From: Ricinus communis
Lineage: Eukaryota; Streptophyta; Magnoliopsida; Malpighiales; Euphorbiaceae
Length of the DNA: 64,000 nucleotides
Assembly (NCBI RefSeq): GCF_019578655.1
Contig: NC_063256.1
Coordinates: 18,620,012-18,684,011 of the forward strand
Direction of reading: 5' to 3'
Shown here: positions 26,495 to 40,338 of the stretch, in pieces
Position numbering within the stretch: the first letter of the stretch is position 1
How the letters are laid out: each line of letters starts with the position of its first letter
Position numbers and translations under genes: made by a program
Notes under the pieces: generated by a model
Databases searched by the model: none
What the model was told of the DNA's origin: nothing
The model's input: the letters and a program-made list of their open reading frames with translations, nothing else

Positions 26495-28764
26495 TGTATC
26501 ACACCCCCATTTACATGCTAACCAAGGACATTAGCCGGGGTAGCATACAAGCGTCGTAGACTATATACTACATGTAGATAGGTCAATATGATTGTTAAGA
26601 ATCAAGACACAAGGTTATTAACATATAAACAAATGATTATACTTAAACATCATTTAACAAGTATTCAAAACATCTTCTTATGCCTTACAAGGCACACTTC
26701 CATATACATCACATAATTGCATACAAAATGCATCAGGAGGAGATTCCACAAAAGCGGCCCAACTGAGAGCGCTAAAAGCTAGACTTGGGATATAACCAGC
26801 GGATGCACTACTATTTACAAACCTGAAAAGAAGGATTTTGGAGAGAGGTGAGCCTCCATTTCAAATAAATAATCAACATAATCTATATCACATACACTTA
26901 ATACAATTTCCACCCAATTACATAACTTACCATGATTCATAATTTAGGCATAAATTCATACCATTCTACTCAATTCATTACAACCATCATAGAAAAAATA
27001 CAATTCAGCAATTATGGTTAGTTCTCACGGCCATGGATCCCCTTTAATGCTGCTCAACCTCATCCTCCTATACTTCCACGTCGGGCACTCCGCCTCATCC
27101 TCACATTACACACTTTTATAGCCTCTCTAGGCTTTAGCCTCCCAAGGCTTATATATATTTTTTCCATGGGGAATCCACCATTCATATGCACATATGCACT
27201 TAACATCACAATTCAATCATTTCATTTATATCATGTTCAAGCAATAACAGATTGTTCACTCAGCACCAATCATTTCCATCTCATTCATTCAAATATAACA
27301 CAATCTTAAGCAAACACAACCATTCACGGAACATTTGATTAAATATATGATCATAGCAAATATTAACTATTTACTTACTCAAAATACACTTATTCCTCAG
27401 CATAGAAGAACCTCCTTTCTCCACAACTTCCTTTCAGGGCCTTTGAGTTCACATTAACACATTCATTAATTCACATTTCATGCATATTCCAAATATTCAT
27501 GTAAATGCGATTCTAATGCATTACAAGATCATCCCCTCTCTAATTCATAGGTCTAACTCTTCCTATAAGACTCTCAATTCTGTTTTAATATCATATAAAC
27601 GTGTTCCATCTAGTTATATACCAATTTAACTCAAATTAACATCAAATAAATTGCATAAAACTAATCTCCATCTGTTTTCTAGACAGGGTTAGTACCAAAA
27701 TATATTTATTGCTGGGAAAATTTGGCTTAATATAAAAATCTAGTATTAAATAGACATATACTTTTATGTGTCTAGTTTCATCTACAAGAAAAGAATTACT
27801 CAATTCAAACTTCTATAGATTTAATTATTCCCAAATTCTTGGGCAAGGGTCATACAGTAGTTACCCGAGCGAAATCTATTTGCTCAATTTAAGCAACCCG
27901 AAAGGGCCAAAATGTAAAATCCACAAAACTAAAAACGTTATAGAGGACTCTTCAAAATTTCCATAGACACCAATTACACTTAATTCGGACTTATATAACA
28001 TGTTATGCCCAAATACAGAACATCAAGGTTGTTGGAATTTTGACAGTTTTACTGTCTTGACATGCCAAACTTAAATCAAGCTTAATCTCTATGCAATCAT
28101 TCAATACTCTACTAATTCATGATAATCAGACCTTTAATTAATAAATAAAAGCATCAATTAAGGTTTTTCTAATTTATAATCAAGAACCCTAATGACAAAT
28201 TAATAATACTCAAGTAACAACTCACTAATTTCAGCTTTTGGGTTGCTAATATGCTCAAATCCTTTAGCTTTAGCTTGGCTCCTTCAATAGTTGGTAAAAT
28301 CCTATCTTAATCTTAAGTTTTTCTAGGTATTTCCTCCTCTCTCTTGTTCCAAATTTTGAGTTTTTGGCCATGTGAATTTTAGAGAAATGAAGAGGTAAAA
28401 TGAGTTTGCTCATGGTTCAATTTCCAATTCATCTCTGATGCCACCACCTACTTAAACTAGCTTTATCATCCTAAATTAATTCTTACTAACCATACATAGG
28501 TACTAACTTTTAATTCTGTCTTTTAAGTCCAATCTATTTATCCAACGCTAGCTATTGGTTCAATTAAATCTTAAGGCTTAATACACATAACCCAGTACTT
28601 AATCAACTTATCTAAATTAATAATCTAATATCATACTTCTAATTCTCTACTTATAATTAATATATATCTATTCTCATAAAATAAAAATATTAATATACAT
28701 CATATGCCCAATGATTAAATGTAAATGCACATAATGTGTATGATGAGAAAACAGAGGCGTTACA
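26495..28764 (-). mobile_element. Solo-LTR-like insertion (2270 bp) in satellite, family B
   Basis: The left end is TGTATCACACCCCC and the right end GAGGCGTTACA, so on the minus strand it reads TGTAACGCCTC...GGTGTGATACA, a TGTA/TACA terminus typical of plant gypsy LTRs. Satellite reads GAGAAA before it and AAATGACC after it; the uninterrupted monomer is GAGAAAATGACC, so the shared A-run is the visible target duplication (3 bp). A minus-strand TATAAAAG lies at 27113-27120, about 1.65 kb from the LTR start. The AT-rich body has no frame longer than 66 codons. No gag or pol is visible, so either a very long solo LTR or a small non-autonomous element fits. Confidence 0.72.
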
Positions 28765-29221
28765 AAATGACCCGTAAAAGTGGTATATTTATCAATATAA
28801 GAAAATAACCTGTAAAATGTGTGTATATTTATGAATATGAGAAAACAACCAAGTAAAAGTGTAATTCTGATGCGAGAAAACGACCTACGTAGAGGAGTAA
28901 ATTCTTTAATATGAGAAAACAACCCGTGTCTGGTATATTTATCAATTAGGAAAATAACCTCGTAATTTTGGTATATTTGTGAGTATGAGAAAACAACCCA
29001 TAAATGGGTTATTTTTATAATATGAAAATAATCCGTAAAAAGGAATATGTTGTTGGTATAAGAAAATAACCTACGTAAAAAAGCGTGTACATTTATGAAT
29101 TTGAGAAAATAACCCCATAATAATACTAATAATAATTGTGGGAAAACAACACCTTAAAAGTGGTATATTTATCAATATAAAATAACCCTAGTAAAGCGTG
29201 TATATTTATAAATCGAGAAAA
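28765..29221 (+). repeat. 39-bp-monomer satellite, short indel-rich segment
   Basis: Satellite between two LTR insertions, in the same orientation as the main array. Monomer starts (ATATGAGAAAACAACC, ATATAAGAAAATAACC) are clear, but many cores are shortened, including CCGTGTCTGG at about 28924 where clean copies have the GTAATACG dyad. It ends with GAAAA at 29217-29221, one copy of the target duplication of the next LTR. Confidence 0.9.
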
Positions 29222-30648
29222 TGATAATGCTATAAATTTAAAGGCGGTGTACCTATCGATCTGAGGCTAGCACAAATGGCATGAGAATCAAGGTCGTATT
29301 CTCGGAAGGGTGAACCTAGACCCTCTTGTGGCGTCTTATGTTATCTAACCTAAAGAAATCAGTGAAGTGTGTGCTATGATTAATTATGGACAAACAAGTA
29401 ATTAAATGTCAAATTATCTAAAAAGGTTAGGAAAATTCTTGAAGGAAAAGCAAACCCTAGAGGACCTAAGTTAATTGAATTCTTGAAGATGAGAGATCAA
29501 ATTGATTATCAATTGTAATTACCCGTGAACAAAGTCTTAAGCTGAATTCGGTCTCCCTCTGAGGATAATCAGATTCCCTAAACTAATAACCTAAAGTTGG
29601 AATCTCTTTAACAATTGATTATTCCGATTAGCATTAGGTTTAACCCTCCTCTATTAAAAGCTTGTGAATTCTTAATCCAGTAGTCAATTACCTTTATCTA
29701 AAGTGATTATTAACTAGTTCTTGCTATTCGAGTTTTCGATTACTAGAAGAATCTCAATTACATAAAGCAATCTAAATTCCACAATTCCACAGCGTCCTAC
29801 ATGAATAAAGTGACTTTTCATTAATAATAAAGCAAGAAGAATCGAAATTGACAATCAAAATCATAACATTAAGATCAATCCACAAACATAGGAACACCAA
29901 TTGTGTTCAACAATTTAACTACTCATACTAATAAGCATCACAAAATAAAATTAAAATAAGAAAAGTAAATTAAAGGCATGTACACCCTTCTCTTTCAAGT
30001 TGGATGAGAAACCCTAATTTTCAATTCAAAATATCAAACCCTAATTTGCCTCTTGAATGCTCCCAAATCTTGTCTTGATCTTAAATCGATGTTGAAACAA
30101 GTGTAATCATTCCTTCAATTGATGAAATTAATCTCCCAAAGTCATTGAGGTCTAGAATCAAATGAATTAAGTTTGTATAATGGAAATAAAGTGAAATCAA
30201 ACCCCATTCACCGAATCGGGTTTGCCTATATAGTTCCTTGACGACCATGGTCAAGCCTATGTTGATCGACGCAGGCGATTCGAGCCGTCTTGACCTACTA
30301 CGATCGATTGTGTTGATTCCGGGCTAGTACCTAAGCGGTCTGAGCCACCATGGTAGTGGTGGGCCGTGGTGGTTTTGGCTCTGAGAAAGCAAATGTAAAA
30401 TGGGGCGGCTTCTTGACAATTCGACCGCGAGGTCAGGGCCATGCTCAACCTCGGAATGCTAGTCCTTGCTCAATTTGATGGATTACGGTCGTAATTGCGC
30501 ATATTTTTCTCGATTCTGACAATGTCCTTCAATAATGACACGAAGCGTGAAAGGAACCAAAGGCAATTGATTCTAGCATAAATGAGATAATTATGCACAA
30601 GAATGTAAACAATTGGGCATGTAAATATGTGTAATATGATGCCTATCA
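29222..30648 (-). mobile_element. Solo LTR (1427 bp) in satellite, family A
   Basis: Bounded by TGATAATGC at the left and CCTATCA at the right, and flanked by GAAAA on both sides (29217-29221 and 30649-30653), a perfect 5-bp target duplication of satellite sequence. Its left part (GGCGGTGTACCTATCGATC, ATCAAGGTCGTAT) and centre (GAATTCTTAATCC, TTATTAACTAGTTCTTGCTATTCGAG) match the LTR inserted in 26S in the same order. A minus-strand TATA-like CTATATAGG lies at about 30225-30233, at the same relative place as in the 26S copy. There is no internal coding region. Short frames inside it are not genes. Confidence 0.88.
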
Positions 30649-33600
30649 GAAAACAACCAAGTAAAAGTAATATAATTGCGAGTATGAGAAAACGACCTCG
30701 AAGAAGGGTAAATGTTTTAATATGAGAAACCAACCCTATAATATGGGGATATTTATCAATCGGAGAAAATAACCCGTAAATTTTAGTATATTTGTGAGTT
30801 TGAAAAACAACCCCTTAAATGGATTAATTTTATAATATGAGAAAAGAACCACGTAAAAGGGTATATTTGTCGATATAAGAAAATAACTCAGTAAAATGTG
30901 TATATTTATGAATTTGAGAAAAGGACACCATAATAGTGGTAATAGTTTAATATGAGAAATGACATAATAGTGGTATATCAATATAAGAAGAAACTCCATA
31001 AAATATGTATATTTATGAATCTGAAAATGACCAGTAAAAGTAGTGTAATTTGAGTCACGAGAAAACCGTGAGAAGGGTAAATTTTCAACAGAAAACAACC
31101 CTTAATCGGGGATATTTATCAATTGGAGAAAATAACCCGCAATTTTGGTATATTTGTGAGTGCAAAAACAATCATATAAATGGGTTAATTATAGGTAATA
31201 GAAAGCAACAACGTAAAGGGGGTATATTTATCGATGAAAATAGCCAAGTAAAGTCATTAAATTATGAATTTAACAAAACAACCCCATAATAGTGCTAATA
31301 ATTTAATATGGAAAATGACCACAATAAAAATGGTATATTTATCAATATAATAAAATAACCACGTTAAAACATGTTTATGAATCTGAAAAATAACCAATAA
31401 AAGTAGTGTAATTGCAAGTTTGAGAAAAGCGACACGTAGAAAATGATGGATTTTAATATGAGAAAACAACCATGTAAAGGGGTATATTTATAAATATTAA
31501 ATAACCCCCCGTAATAAGGGATATTTATCAATCGGAGAAAATAAACCGTAATTTTGGTATATTTGTGAGTATGAGAAAATAACCCTCTTAAATGGGTTAA
31601 TTTTATAATATGAAAAGAACCCTATAAAGGGGTATATTTATGCGATGTAAAGAAAATAACCACGTAAAAGCGTGTAAATTTAGTTTGAGAAAACAACCCC
31701 ATAATAGTGCTAATAATTTAATTTGAAAAATGACCCAAATAAAAGTGGTATATTTATCAATATAAAGAAAATAACCAAAAACATGTATGTTATGAATATG
31801 AAAATAACCCGTAAAAAAGTAGTGTAATTGCGACTCAAAGAAAAGCGACCTCATAGAAGGATAATTTTAACTTATGAGAAAAGAAAACAACCCTGTCTGG
31901 GGATATTTATCAATCGGAGAAAATAACCCGTAATTTTAGTATATTTGGAGTATGAGAAAACAACCCATAAATGGGTTAATTTTATAATATGAGAAAACAA
32001 CCACATCAAAGGGTATATTGTCAATATAAAGAAAATAACCACGTAAACGTCTATATTTATGAATCTGAGAAAACAACCCGTAAAAGTAGTGTAATTGTGA
32101 ATCTGAAAGCATTTCTGGAATGGGTAAATTTTCTAATATGAAAACAACCCGTAATATGGGATACTAATCAATCGAGATATTATCCCATGATTTTGGTATA
32201 TTTGTGAATATGAAAACATATAAATGGGTTAAGTTTATAGATGCTAAAAAACAACCAGTAAAAGGGTATATTTGTCGATATAAAATAACAAAGTCAAATG
32301 TGTATATTATAGATTTGAAGAAACAACCCATAATAGTGCTAATAATTTAATATGAGAAACGACCCCATAAGTGGTATATTTATCAATATGAAAATATACA
32401 TAAAACATGTATATTTTTGAATCAGGTAAACAACTCCTTAAAAAGTTGTGTAATTGTGATTAAGAAAAAGCAGTCTACGTAGAAGGTAAATTATCTAATA
32501 TGAGAAAACAACCAGTAAAGAGGTATGTTTATAAATATAGTAAACAACCCGTGTCTGAGGATATATATCAATCGGAGAAAATACATAATTTTGGTATATT
32601 TGTGAATATGAGAAAACAACCCCGCAAATGGATTAATTTTAGAATATGAGAAAACAACTCCGTTAAAGGGGTGTATTTATTAATATAAAGAAAATAACCC
32701 GTAAAAGTGTATATTATGAATTTGATAAAACAACCCATAATAGTGGTAATAATTTAATGTCTGAAAATCCACGTAAAGTGGTATATTTATCAATATAAGA
32801 AAATAACATAAAAGTGTATATTTATGAATAAAAAAATAATCCCATAAAGTAGTGTAATTCGGGTTTGAAAAAAGGATCTAGTAGAAGGGTAAATTTTTTA
32901 ATGTCAGACCACAAGCTGGGGATATTTATGAATGAGAAATAACTCTGTAATGTTGGTATATTTGAGTGTAGGAAAATAGCCCTTAAATGGGTTAATTCTA
33001 TAATATGAAGAAAACAACCCACAAAAGGGATATTTTTATCAATATAAGAAAATAACCTACGTAAAATGTGTATAATTATGAATTTGAAAACATCCCCATA
33101 ATAATGCTAATAATTTCATTATGAGAACAACCACAACAAAAAGTGGTATATTTATCAATATAAAAAATAACTCATGTAAAGCGTGTATATTAATGAATCG
33201 GAAGAAACAACCCAAGTAAAGTAGTAGTAATTGCGGGTTTGAAAAAGCGACCTCGTGGAAGGGTAAATTTTTAATATGAGAAAACAACCCTCACAAGATG
33301 GTATATTTATAAATATTGAAAACAACTCAAGTAATACTTGGATATTTATCAATCGGAAAATAACCCCGTAATTTTAGTATATTTGTAAGTATGAAGAACA
33401 ACACCTTAAATGGGTTAATTTTGTAATATGAAAACAACCCAAAAGGATATGATATAGGAAAATAACCAAGTAAAGCGTGTAAATTTATGAATTTGAAAAA
33501 ACAACATAATAGTGCTAATAATTTAATTTGAGAAATTGACCATAAGTAAAGTGGTATATTTATCAATATAAAATAAACCCGTAGAATGAGTATATTTTTG

Positions 33601-36600
33601 AATATGAAGAAACAACCCGTAAAATAATCTAATTGGAATTCTGAGAAGCGGTCTATGAGAGGGGTAAATTTTTAATATGAGAATACAACCCTAATACCGG
33701 GATATTTATCAATCGGAGAAAATAACCCATAATTTTGGTATATGTTTAGAGAAAATAACCCTTAAATGGGTTAATTTTATAATATGAGAAAACAACCTCG
33801 TAAAAGGGGTATGTTGTTGATATAAGAAAATAACCCATAAACATGTATGAATAGAAAAATAACCCCACAAGTAATTATGATATGGGTCAAGAGCCTCTGG
33901 AATGGGTAAATTTTTATGGGAAAATAGTCTGTGATAACTAATATGTGAGAAACAATCCCGTGTCTGGGATATTTATGAATCAGGAAATAACTAAATAATT
34001 GTGGTAATCTTTATTGGTGAGAGAAACAACCAGCATAGTTAATTTTATAATGATAGATGACCCAGGTGGTGTATGGTGTCAGGTGGTGTGGTAAAGGTCC
34101 ATAGAGATTCAACCTGCGTGGGCGAGATTGGGATTTTTTGAGCAACAGGAAAATATTTGCGACCTGGGGAGTGGGATTTTAATATGGACAAAACCCATGG
34201 GCTATGGATCTGAGAATAACCTTGTAATTTAGTAGAACAGGATGGTGGTATGGAAAACAAACCATAAATAGTTAATTTTATAATATGAAAACAACCCGAT
34301 GTAGGGTATATTTTTTATATAAGAAAATAATAGCGTAAAATTATGAATTTGAAAAACAACCCATAATAGTGCTAATAATTTAATATGAAAATGACCAAAA
34401 GGTGGTAATTATCAATATAAGAAAATAATGGCGTTATATTTATGAATTTGAGAAAAGGACCCCAACGGTGATAATTTAATGAATTGAAGCGATCCGTAAA
34501 GTGGTATATTTATTAACATAAAATAACCCCATAAAATGTGTATAATTATGAATATGAAAACAACCCAAAATAAAAGTAGTGTAGTTGCAGTCACGAAGAC
34601 AACACCTCGTAAAATGGGTAAATTTTTTAATATGAAAACAACTATATATCTGAGGATATTGTCGGATAATCCGTAATTTTAGTATATTTGCGGTATGAGA
34701 AAACAACCCATAAAGTGGGTTAATTTTATAATATATGAATACAACCCAAGTAAAACACGTATATTTATGAATCAAGAAAACAACTCAGTAAAAGTAATGT
34801 AATTCTGGTTTGAGAAAATAGTCTACATGAGAGAATTAAATTTTTTAATATGAGAAAAAATCATAAGTAAGTATATTTATAAATATTAGAAAACAATCCG
34901 TAGTGCAAGGATATTTATCAATCGGAAAAATAATTCCATAATTTTGTATATTTTTAGTATGAGAAAACAACCCCTTAGATGGGTTAATTTAGAATAAGCA
35001 AAAATAACCCAGTAAAAGGAGTATACTTGTCGATTAAGAAAATAACCCAAGTAAAGCGTGTATATTTATGAATATGAGAAAACAACCAAGTAAAAGTAAT
35101 GTAATTACAGTATGAGAAAATCTCGTAGAAGGGGTAAATTTTTAATATTTGAAAATAATCCGTAAGAGGGTATGTTATAAATGAAAACAATCCGTAGTGG
35201 AGATGTTATTTATCAATCGGATAAAATAATCCGTAATTTTTCTATATTTGTTAGTATGAAAACAACCACTTAAATGGTTAATTTTATAATCACAGAAAAC
35301 AAGCAAGTAAAGAATTATATTTATAAATATTTAAAAACAAACTCGTGTCTGAGGATATTTATAAATCGGGAAAAATAACCTATAGTAATTTTGGTATGAT
35401 TGTGAATATGAGAAAAAAGCCTATAGAAGGTAAATTTTTTAATATGAGAAAATAACTTAGTAAAGAGTATAATTAATGATATAAAAATAACTCAAGTAAA
35501 GCGTGTATATTAATGAATTTGAGAAAACAACCTATAATTGTGTTAATAATTTATTATGAGAAAAGCGATCCGTAAAAAAGTGGTATATTTATCGATATAA
35601 ATAATATAAGTAAAGTAATATGTATATTTATGAATGAGGAATAAAGTAAAGTGGTGCAGTGCAGTCGCATGACCTCGTGGAGAGGATAAATGTTTTAATA
35701 TGAAAAACAACCACATAAGAGGAGTATATTTATAAATATGAGGAAAATAACCCGTAATGCGGGGATATTTATCAATGGGAGAAAATAACTCCGAATAATT
35801 TAGTATATTTGTGAGTATGGAAAACAACCCATAAATGGGTTAATTTAGAATAGCGAAAATAACCCGTAAAAAGAGTATATTTGTCGATATAAAATAACTC
35901 CATAAAAGGGGTACATTTATCGATATAAAAAATAACCATAAGAGGAATTTTTTATGTGAAAACAAACCCGTAAAAGGGTATATTTATAAATATTAGAAAA
36001 CAACCTCGTGTCGAGGATGTTATCAATAAGATAAAATAACCCAATAATTTTTGTATTTTGTGGGTATGAGAAAACAATCTCATAAAGTGTCTTTGTTGAT
36101 ATAAGAAAATAACCTCTTAAAGTATGTAAATTTATGAATTTGAATAATAACCCCATTATAGTGCTAATAATTTAATATGAGAAGGCGATCTCGTAAAAGT
36201 GGTATATTTCTCAATATAAGAAAATAACGTGAGTATAAGCGTGTATATTTATGAATCTAGAAAACAACCCGTAAAGTAGTGTAATTGTGAGTGCGAGAGA
36301 AACAGCCTCGTGGAAGGGTAAATTTTTTAATGAGAAAACAACCCAGTAAAGTCTGGGATATTTAACAATCGGAGAAAGTAACCCGTGTAATTTTGGTATA
36401 ATTATGACTGAAACAACCTCTTAAATGGGATCATTTTAGAATATGAGAAAACAACCCAAAAAAAGAGGTATGTTTGTCGATATAGAAAATAACTCAAGTA
36501 AAACTTGTATATTTATGAATTTAGAAAACATCCCCATAATTGTTGCTAATAATTTAATATGAGAAAACGACCAAGTAAAAGTGGTATTTTATAAATATAA

Positions 36601-39600
36601 GAAAATAACCCGTAAAATGTGTATGTTTATGAATATCGGAAAACAAACCTGTAAATAGTGTAAGTGCTAGTGCGAGAAAACATTCGTCGTGAAGGGTAAA
36701 TTTTTTAATATGAGAAAACAAATCGATGAAGAGGGTATATTTATAAATATTAGAAAACAACCCGTAATATGGGGATATTGTCAATCGGAGAAAATAACCA
36801 CATAATTTTGGTATATTTGTGGTGTGAGAAAACAACCCATAAATGTGTTTAATTTTATAATATGAAAACAACCGATGAAAATATATTTTTCGATATAAGA
36901 AAACAATCCAGTAAAATGTATATTTATGAATTTGAGAAAACCCCCATAATTGAGTGCTAATAATTTAATATGAGAAACGACCCGTAAAAGTGGTATATTT
37001 TATCTATATAAGAAATAACCCATAAAGCGTGTATATTTAGAATCTGAGAAAACAACCCCATAAAAGTAGTGTAATTGCGAGCATGAGAAAGCGACCTCGT
37101 AGAAGGGGTAAATTTTTAATATAAGAAAATAATCCTATAATAAGGGATATTTATCAATCGAGAGAAAATAACCAGTAATTTTAGTATATCTGCGGTGTGA
37201 AAATAACCCTTAAGTGGGTTAATTTTATAATATAAAGAAAACAACCCAGTAAAATGGGTATATTTGTTAATATAAAATAACCCAAGTAAAACGTCTATAT
37301 TTATGAATCTTAGAAAACAATTCCGTAAAAAGTAGTGTAATTGAAGTCCCGAAAAAAGCAGGTCTACGTAGAAGGGAGTAAATTTTTTAATATGAGAAAT
37401 GAATCCAAGTAAATGGGGCATATTTCTAAATATTAGAAAACAACCTTAATAGGGATATTTATCAATCGGGAGAAAATAATCCCATAATTTTGGTATGTTG
37501 TCGTATGAGAAAACAACCTCGTAAAGGGGTATCTTTGTTGATATAAGAAAATAACCTCTTAAAGCGTGTAAATTTATGAATTTGAATAAACAACCCATAA
37601 GTGCTAATAATTTAATATGAGAAAATGATCTTATAAAAAGTGGTATATTTATCAATATAAGAAAATAACCTCGTATGACATGCACATATTTATTAATCTC
37701 ACAAAACAGCCCGTAAAAGTGAACAATTGCAAATCTGAGAAAAGACCACCGTAGAAGGGTAGAATTTTTAATGAGAAACAACCCGATAAATACAGGGATA
37801 TTTATCAATCGGAGAAAATAACTTCATAGTAATTTTGGTATAATTGTGAGTATGAAAACAACCTCTTAAGTATGAGAGAGAACAACCTCTTAAATGGGGT
37901 AATTTTAGAATATGAAACCAAGCAAAGTAAAAGGGTATATTTGTCGATATAAAGAAAATAACTCATAAAACTTATATGTTATGGTTGAGAGAAACAACCA
38001 CATAATTGTGCTAATAATCTAATATGAGAAAACAACCCGATTAAAAGTGGTATATTTATAAATATGGAAAATAATCTGGTAAAAGCGTGTATGTTTATGA
38101 ATCTGGAAAATAACCCATTAAAAGTAGTGTAATTGCAAGTCGAGAAAGCAACCTCGTAAAGGCGTAAATCTTTTAATATGGAAAACAAACCCGTAAGAGG
38201 AGTGTATTTATAAATATTAGAAAACAACCGTAAGGCGGGGATATTTATCAATATGAGAAAATAACCCTCTAATTTTGGTATATTTGTGGTATGAGAAAAA
38301 GAACCCATAAATGTATTAATTTTTGAAGTGAGAGAAACAACCTAGTAAAAAGGTGTATTTTTTCGATGTAAAATATCCGTAAAGTAGTATTATGTTATAA
38401 ACTTAAGAAAACAACCGCATAATAGTGCTAATAATTTAATATGAGAAAATGACCACAATAAAAGTGGTATATTTTCAATATAAGAAAATAACCCGTGTTA
38501 TGTGTATATTTATGAATCTAAGAAAACAACCCATAAAGTAGTGTAATTGCGAGTATGGAAAATAGCCTTGTAGAGATGGGTAAAATTTTTTAATATGAGA
38601 AAACAACCGTAATCTGAGGATATTTATCAATCGTAGAAAATAACCCCATAATTTATTGTATTTACGAGTATGAGAAAACAACCCCTTAAGTGGGTTAATT
38701 TTATAATATAAAGAAAACAACCACACGTAAAGGGGTATATTTGTCGATATAAAGAAAATAACCCCATAAAACATCTATATTTATGAATCTTAGAAAGAAC
38801 TACGTCAAAGTGGTGTAATTCTTGGTCTGAGGGAAACGACGTAAATGAGATGGGTAAATTTTTGTGTGAGAAAACAACGTAAGACAAGTATATATTATAA
38901 ATATTAGAAAATAACTTCCGTAATGTTGGGACATTTATCAATCGGAGAAAGTAACACCATAATTTTGGTATGTTTGTGAGTATGAGAAAACAACCTCTTA
39001 AAGAGTTAATTTTATAATATGAGAAAATCTAGTAAAAGTAGTGTAATTGTGAGTGGGGAAACGTATAAGTAGAAGAGGTAAATTTTTAATATGAAAACAG
39101 ACGTGGAGTATATTTATAAATAGTAGCTTGACCTGTCTGGGATGCTTATAAATTGGAGAAAATAACCAAGTAAGTTTGGTATTTTTATGTGTGTAAGAAG
39201 AAACAACCTGTATTTGGGTTAATTCTGAATATGAGAAAATAATAATATTAAAAAGGGTATATTTAATAGATAAAAAAATACTCAAGTAAAATAATAACCA
39301 TGTTTGTAATTTTGGATAAACAACCCCATAAAAGGGAGTGTTATGTGGCGTTATTGTGAGAAAAGCGTAAGTAAGTAGTATAAATTCAATATAGAAAATA
39401 ATCGATAATATGTGTATTTATAAATTTGAAAACAACCAAGTAAAAGTAGTGTAATTGCAGTGCGAGAAAACAACCCATAAAGGGGTAAATTTTTTTAATA
39501 TGAGAAAACAACAAGTTGTCGGGGTTATTTTATCAGCGGAGAAAATAAACCCCGTAATTTGGGATATTTATGGTGTAAGAGAAAATAACCGCGTTAAATG

Positions 39601-39838
39601 GGTTAATTTTATAATATGAGAAAACAATCAGATTAAAGGGGTATATTTGTAGATATAAATAACCAAGTAAAAGCATCTTGCATTTATAATTGAAAACAAC
39701 CCATAATGGTGCTAATAATTTAATATAAGAAAATGACTAGTAAAGTGGGTATGTTTATCAATGAAAATAACACATAAAACACATATATTTATAAACTCGA
39801 GAAAAAAGAACCCGTAAAAGTAGTGTAATTGGGGTCGA
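30649..39838 (+). repeat. 39-bp-monomer satellite array, strongly degenerate segment
   Basis: Monomer starts and the AGTGCTAATAATTTA marker can still be followed through the whole segment, in the same orientation as the main array, but almost every monomer has one to several small deletions. The C-run/CG core is especially affected: CCCCGTAA becomes CCCGTAA, CCAAGTAA or CCACGTAA, and the dyad CGTAATACGGGG is often replaced by GTGTCTGGGG-like strings. The 34021-34260 stretch is the most scrambled, with non-satellite insert-like bases. The segment runs up to an assembly gap. Confidence 0.9.
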
Positions 39839-40338
39839 NNNNNNNNNNNNNNNNNNNNNNNNNNNNNNNNNNNNNNNNNNNNNNNNNNNNNNNNNNNNNN
39901 NNNNNNNNNNNNNNNNNNNNNNNNNNNNNNNNNNNNNNNNNNNNNNNNNNNNNNNNNNNNNNNNNNNNNNNNNNNNNNNNNNNNNNNNNNNNNNNNNNNN
40001 NNNNNNNNNNNNNNNNNNNNNNNNNNNNNNNNNNNNNNNNNNNNNNNNNNNNNNNNNNNNNNNNNNNNNNNNNNNNNNNNNNNNNNNNNNNNNNNNNNNN
40101 NNNNNNNNNNNNNNNNNNNNNNNNNNNNNNNNNNNNNNNNNNNNNNNNNNNNNNNNNNNNNNNNNNNNNNNNNNNNNNNNNNNNNNNNNNNNNNNNNNNN
40201 NNNNNNNNNNNNNNNNNNNNNNNNNNNNNNNNNNNNNNNNNNNNNNNNNNNNNNNNNNNNNNNNNNNNNNNNNNNNNNNNNNNNNNNNNNNNNNNNNNNN
40301 NNNNNNNNNNNNNNNNNNNNNNNNNNNNNNNNNNNNNN
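39839..40338. other. Assembly gap, 500 N
   Basis: Exactly 500 consecutive N, so a placeholder of nominal size and not a measured distance. Left of it is degenerate satellite; right of it is LTR sequence. The two sides need not be neighbours in the chromosome. Open frames that span it are meaningless. Confidence 0.99.

Noticed and set aside
34021..34260. Possible gene in the most scrambled satellite stretch (71-codon minus frame)
   Set aside because: Satellite words surround and enter it; no recognisable protein or gene structure. It could be a small foreign insert or poor consensus.
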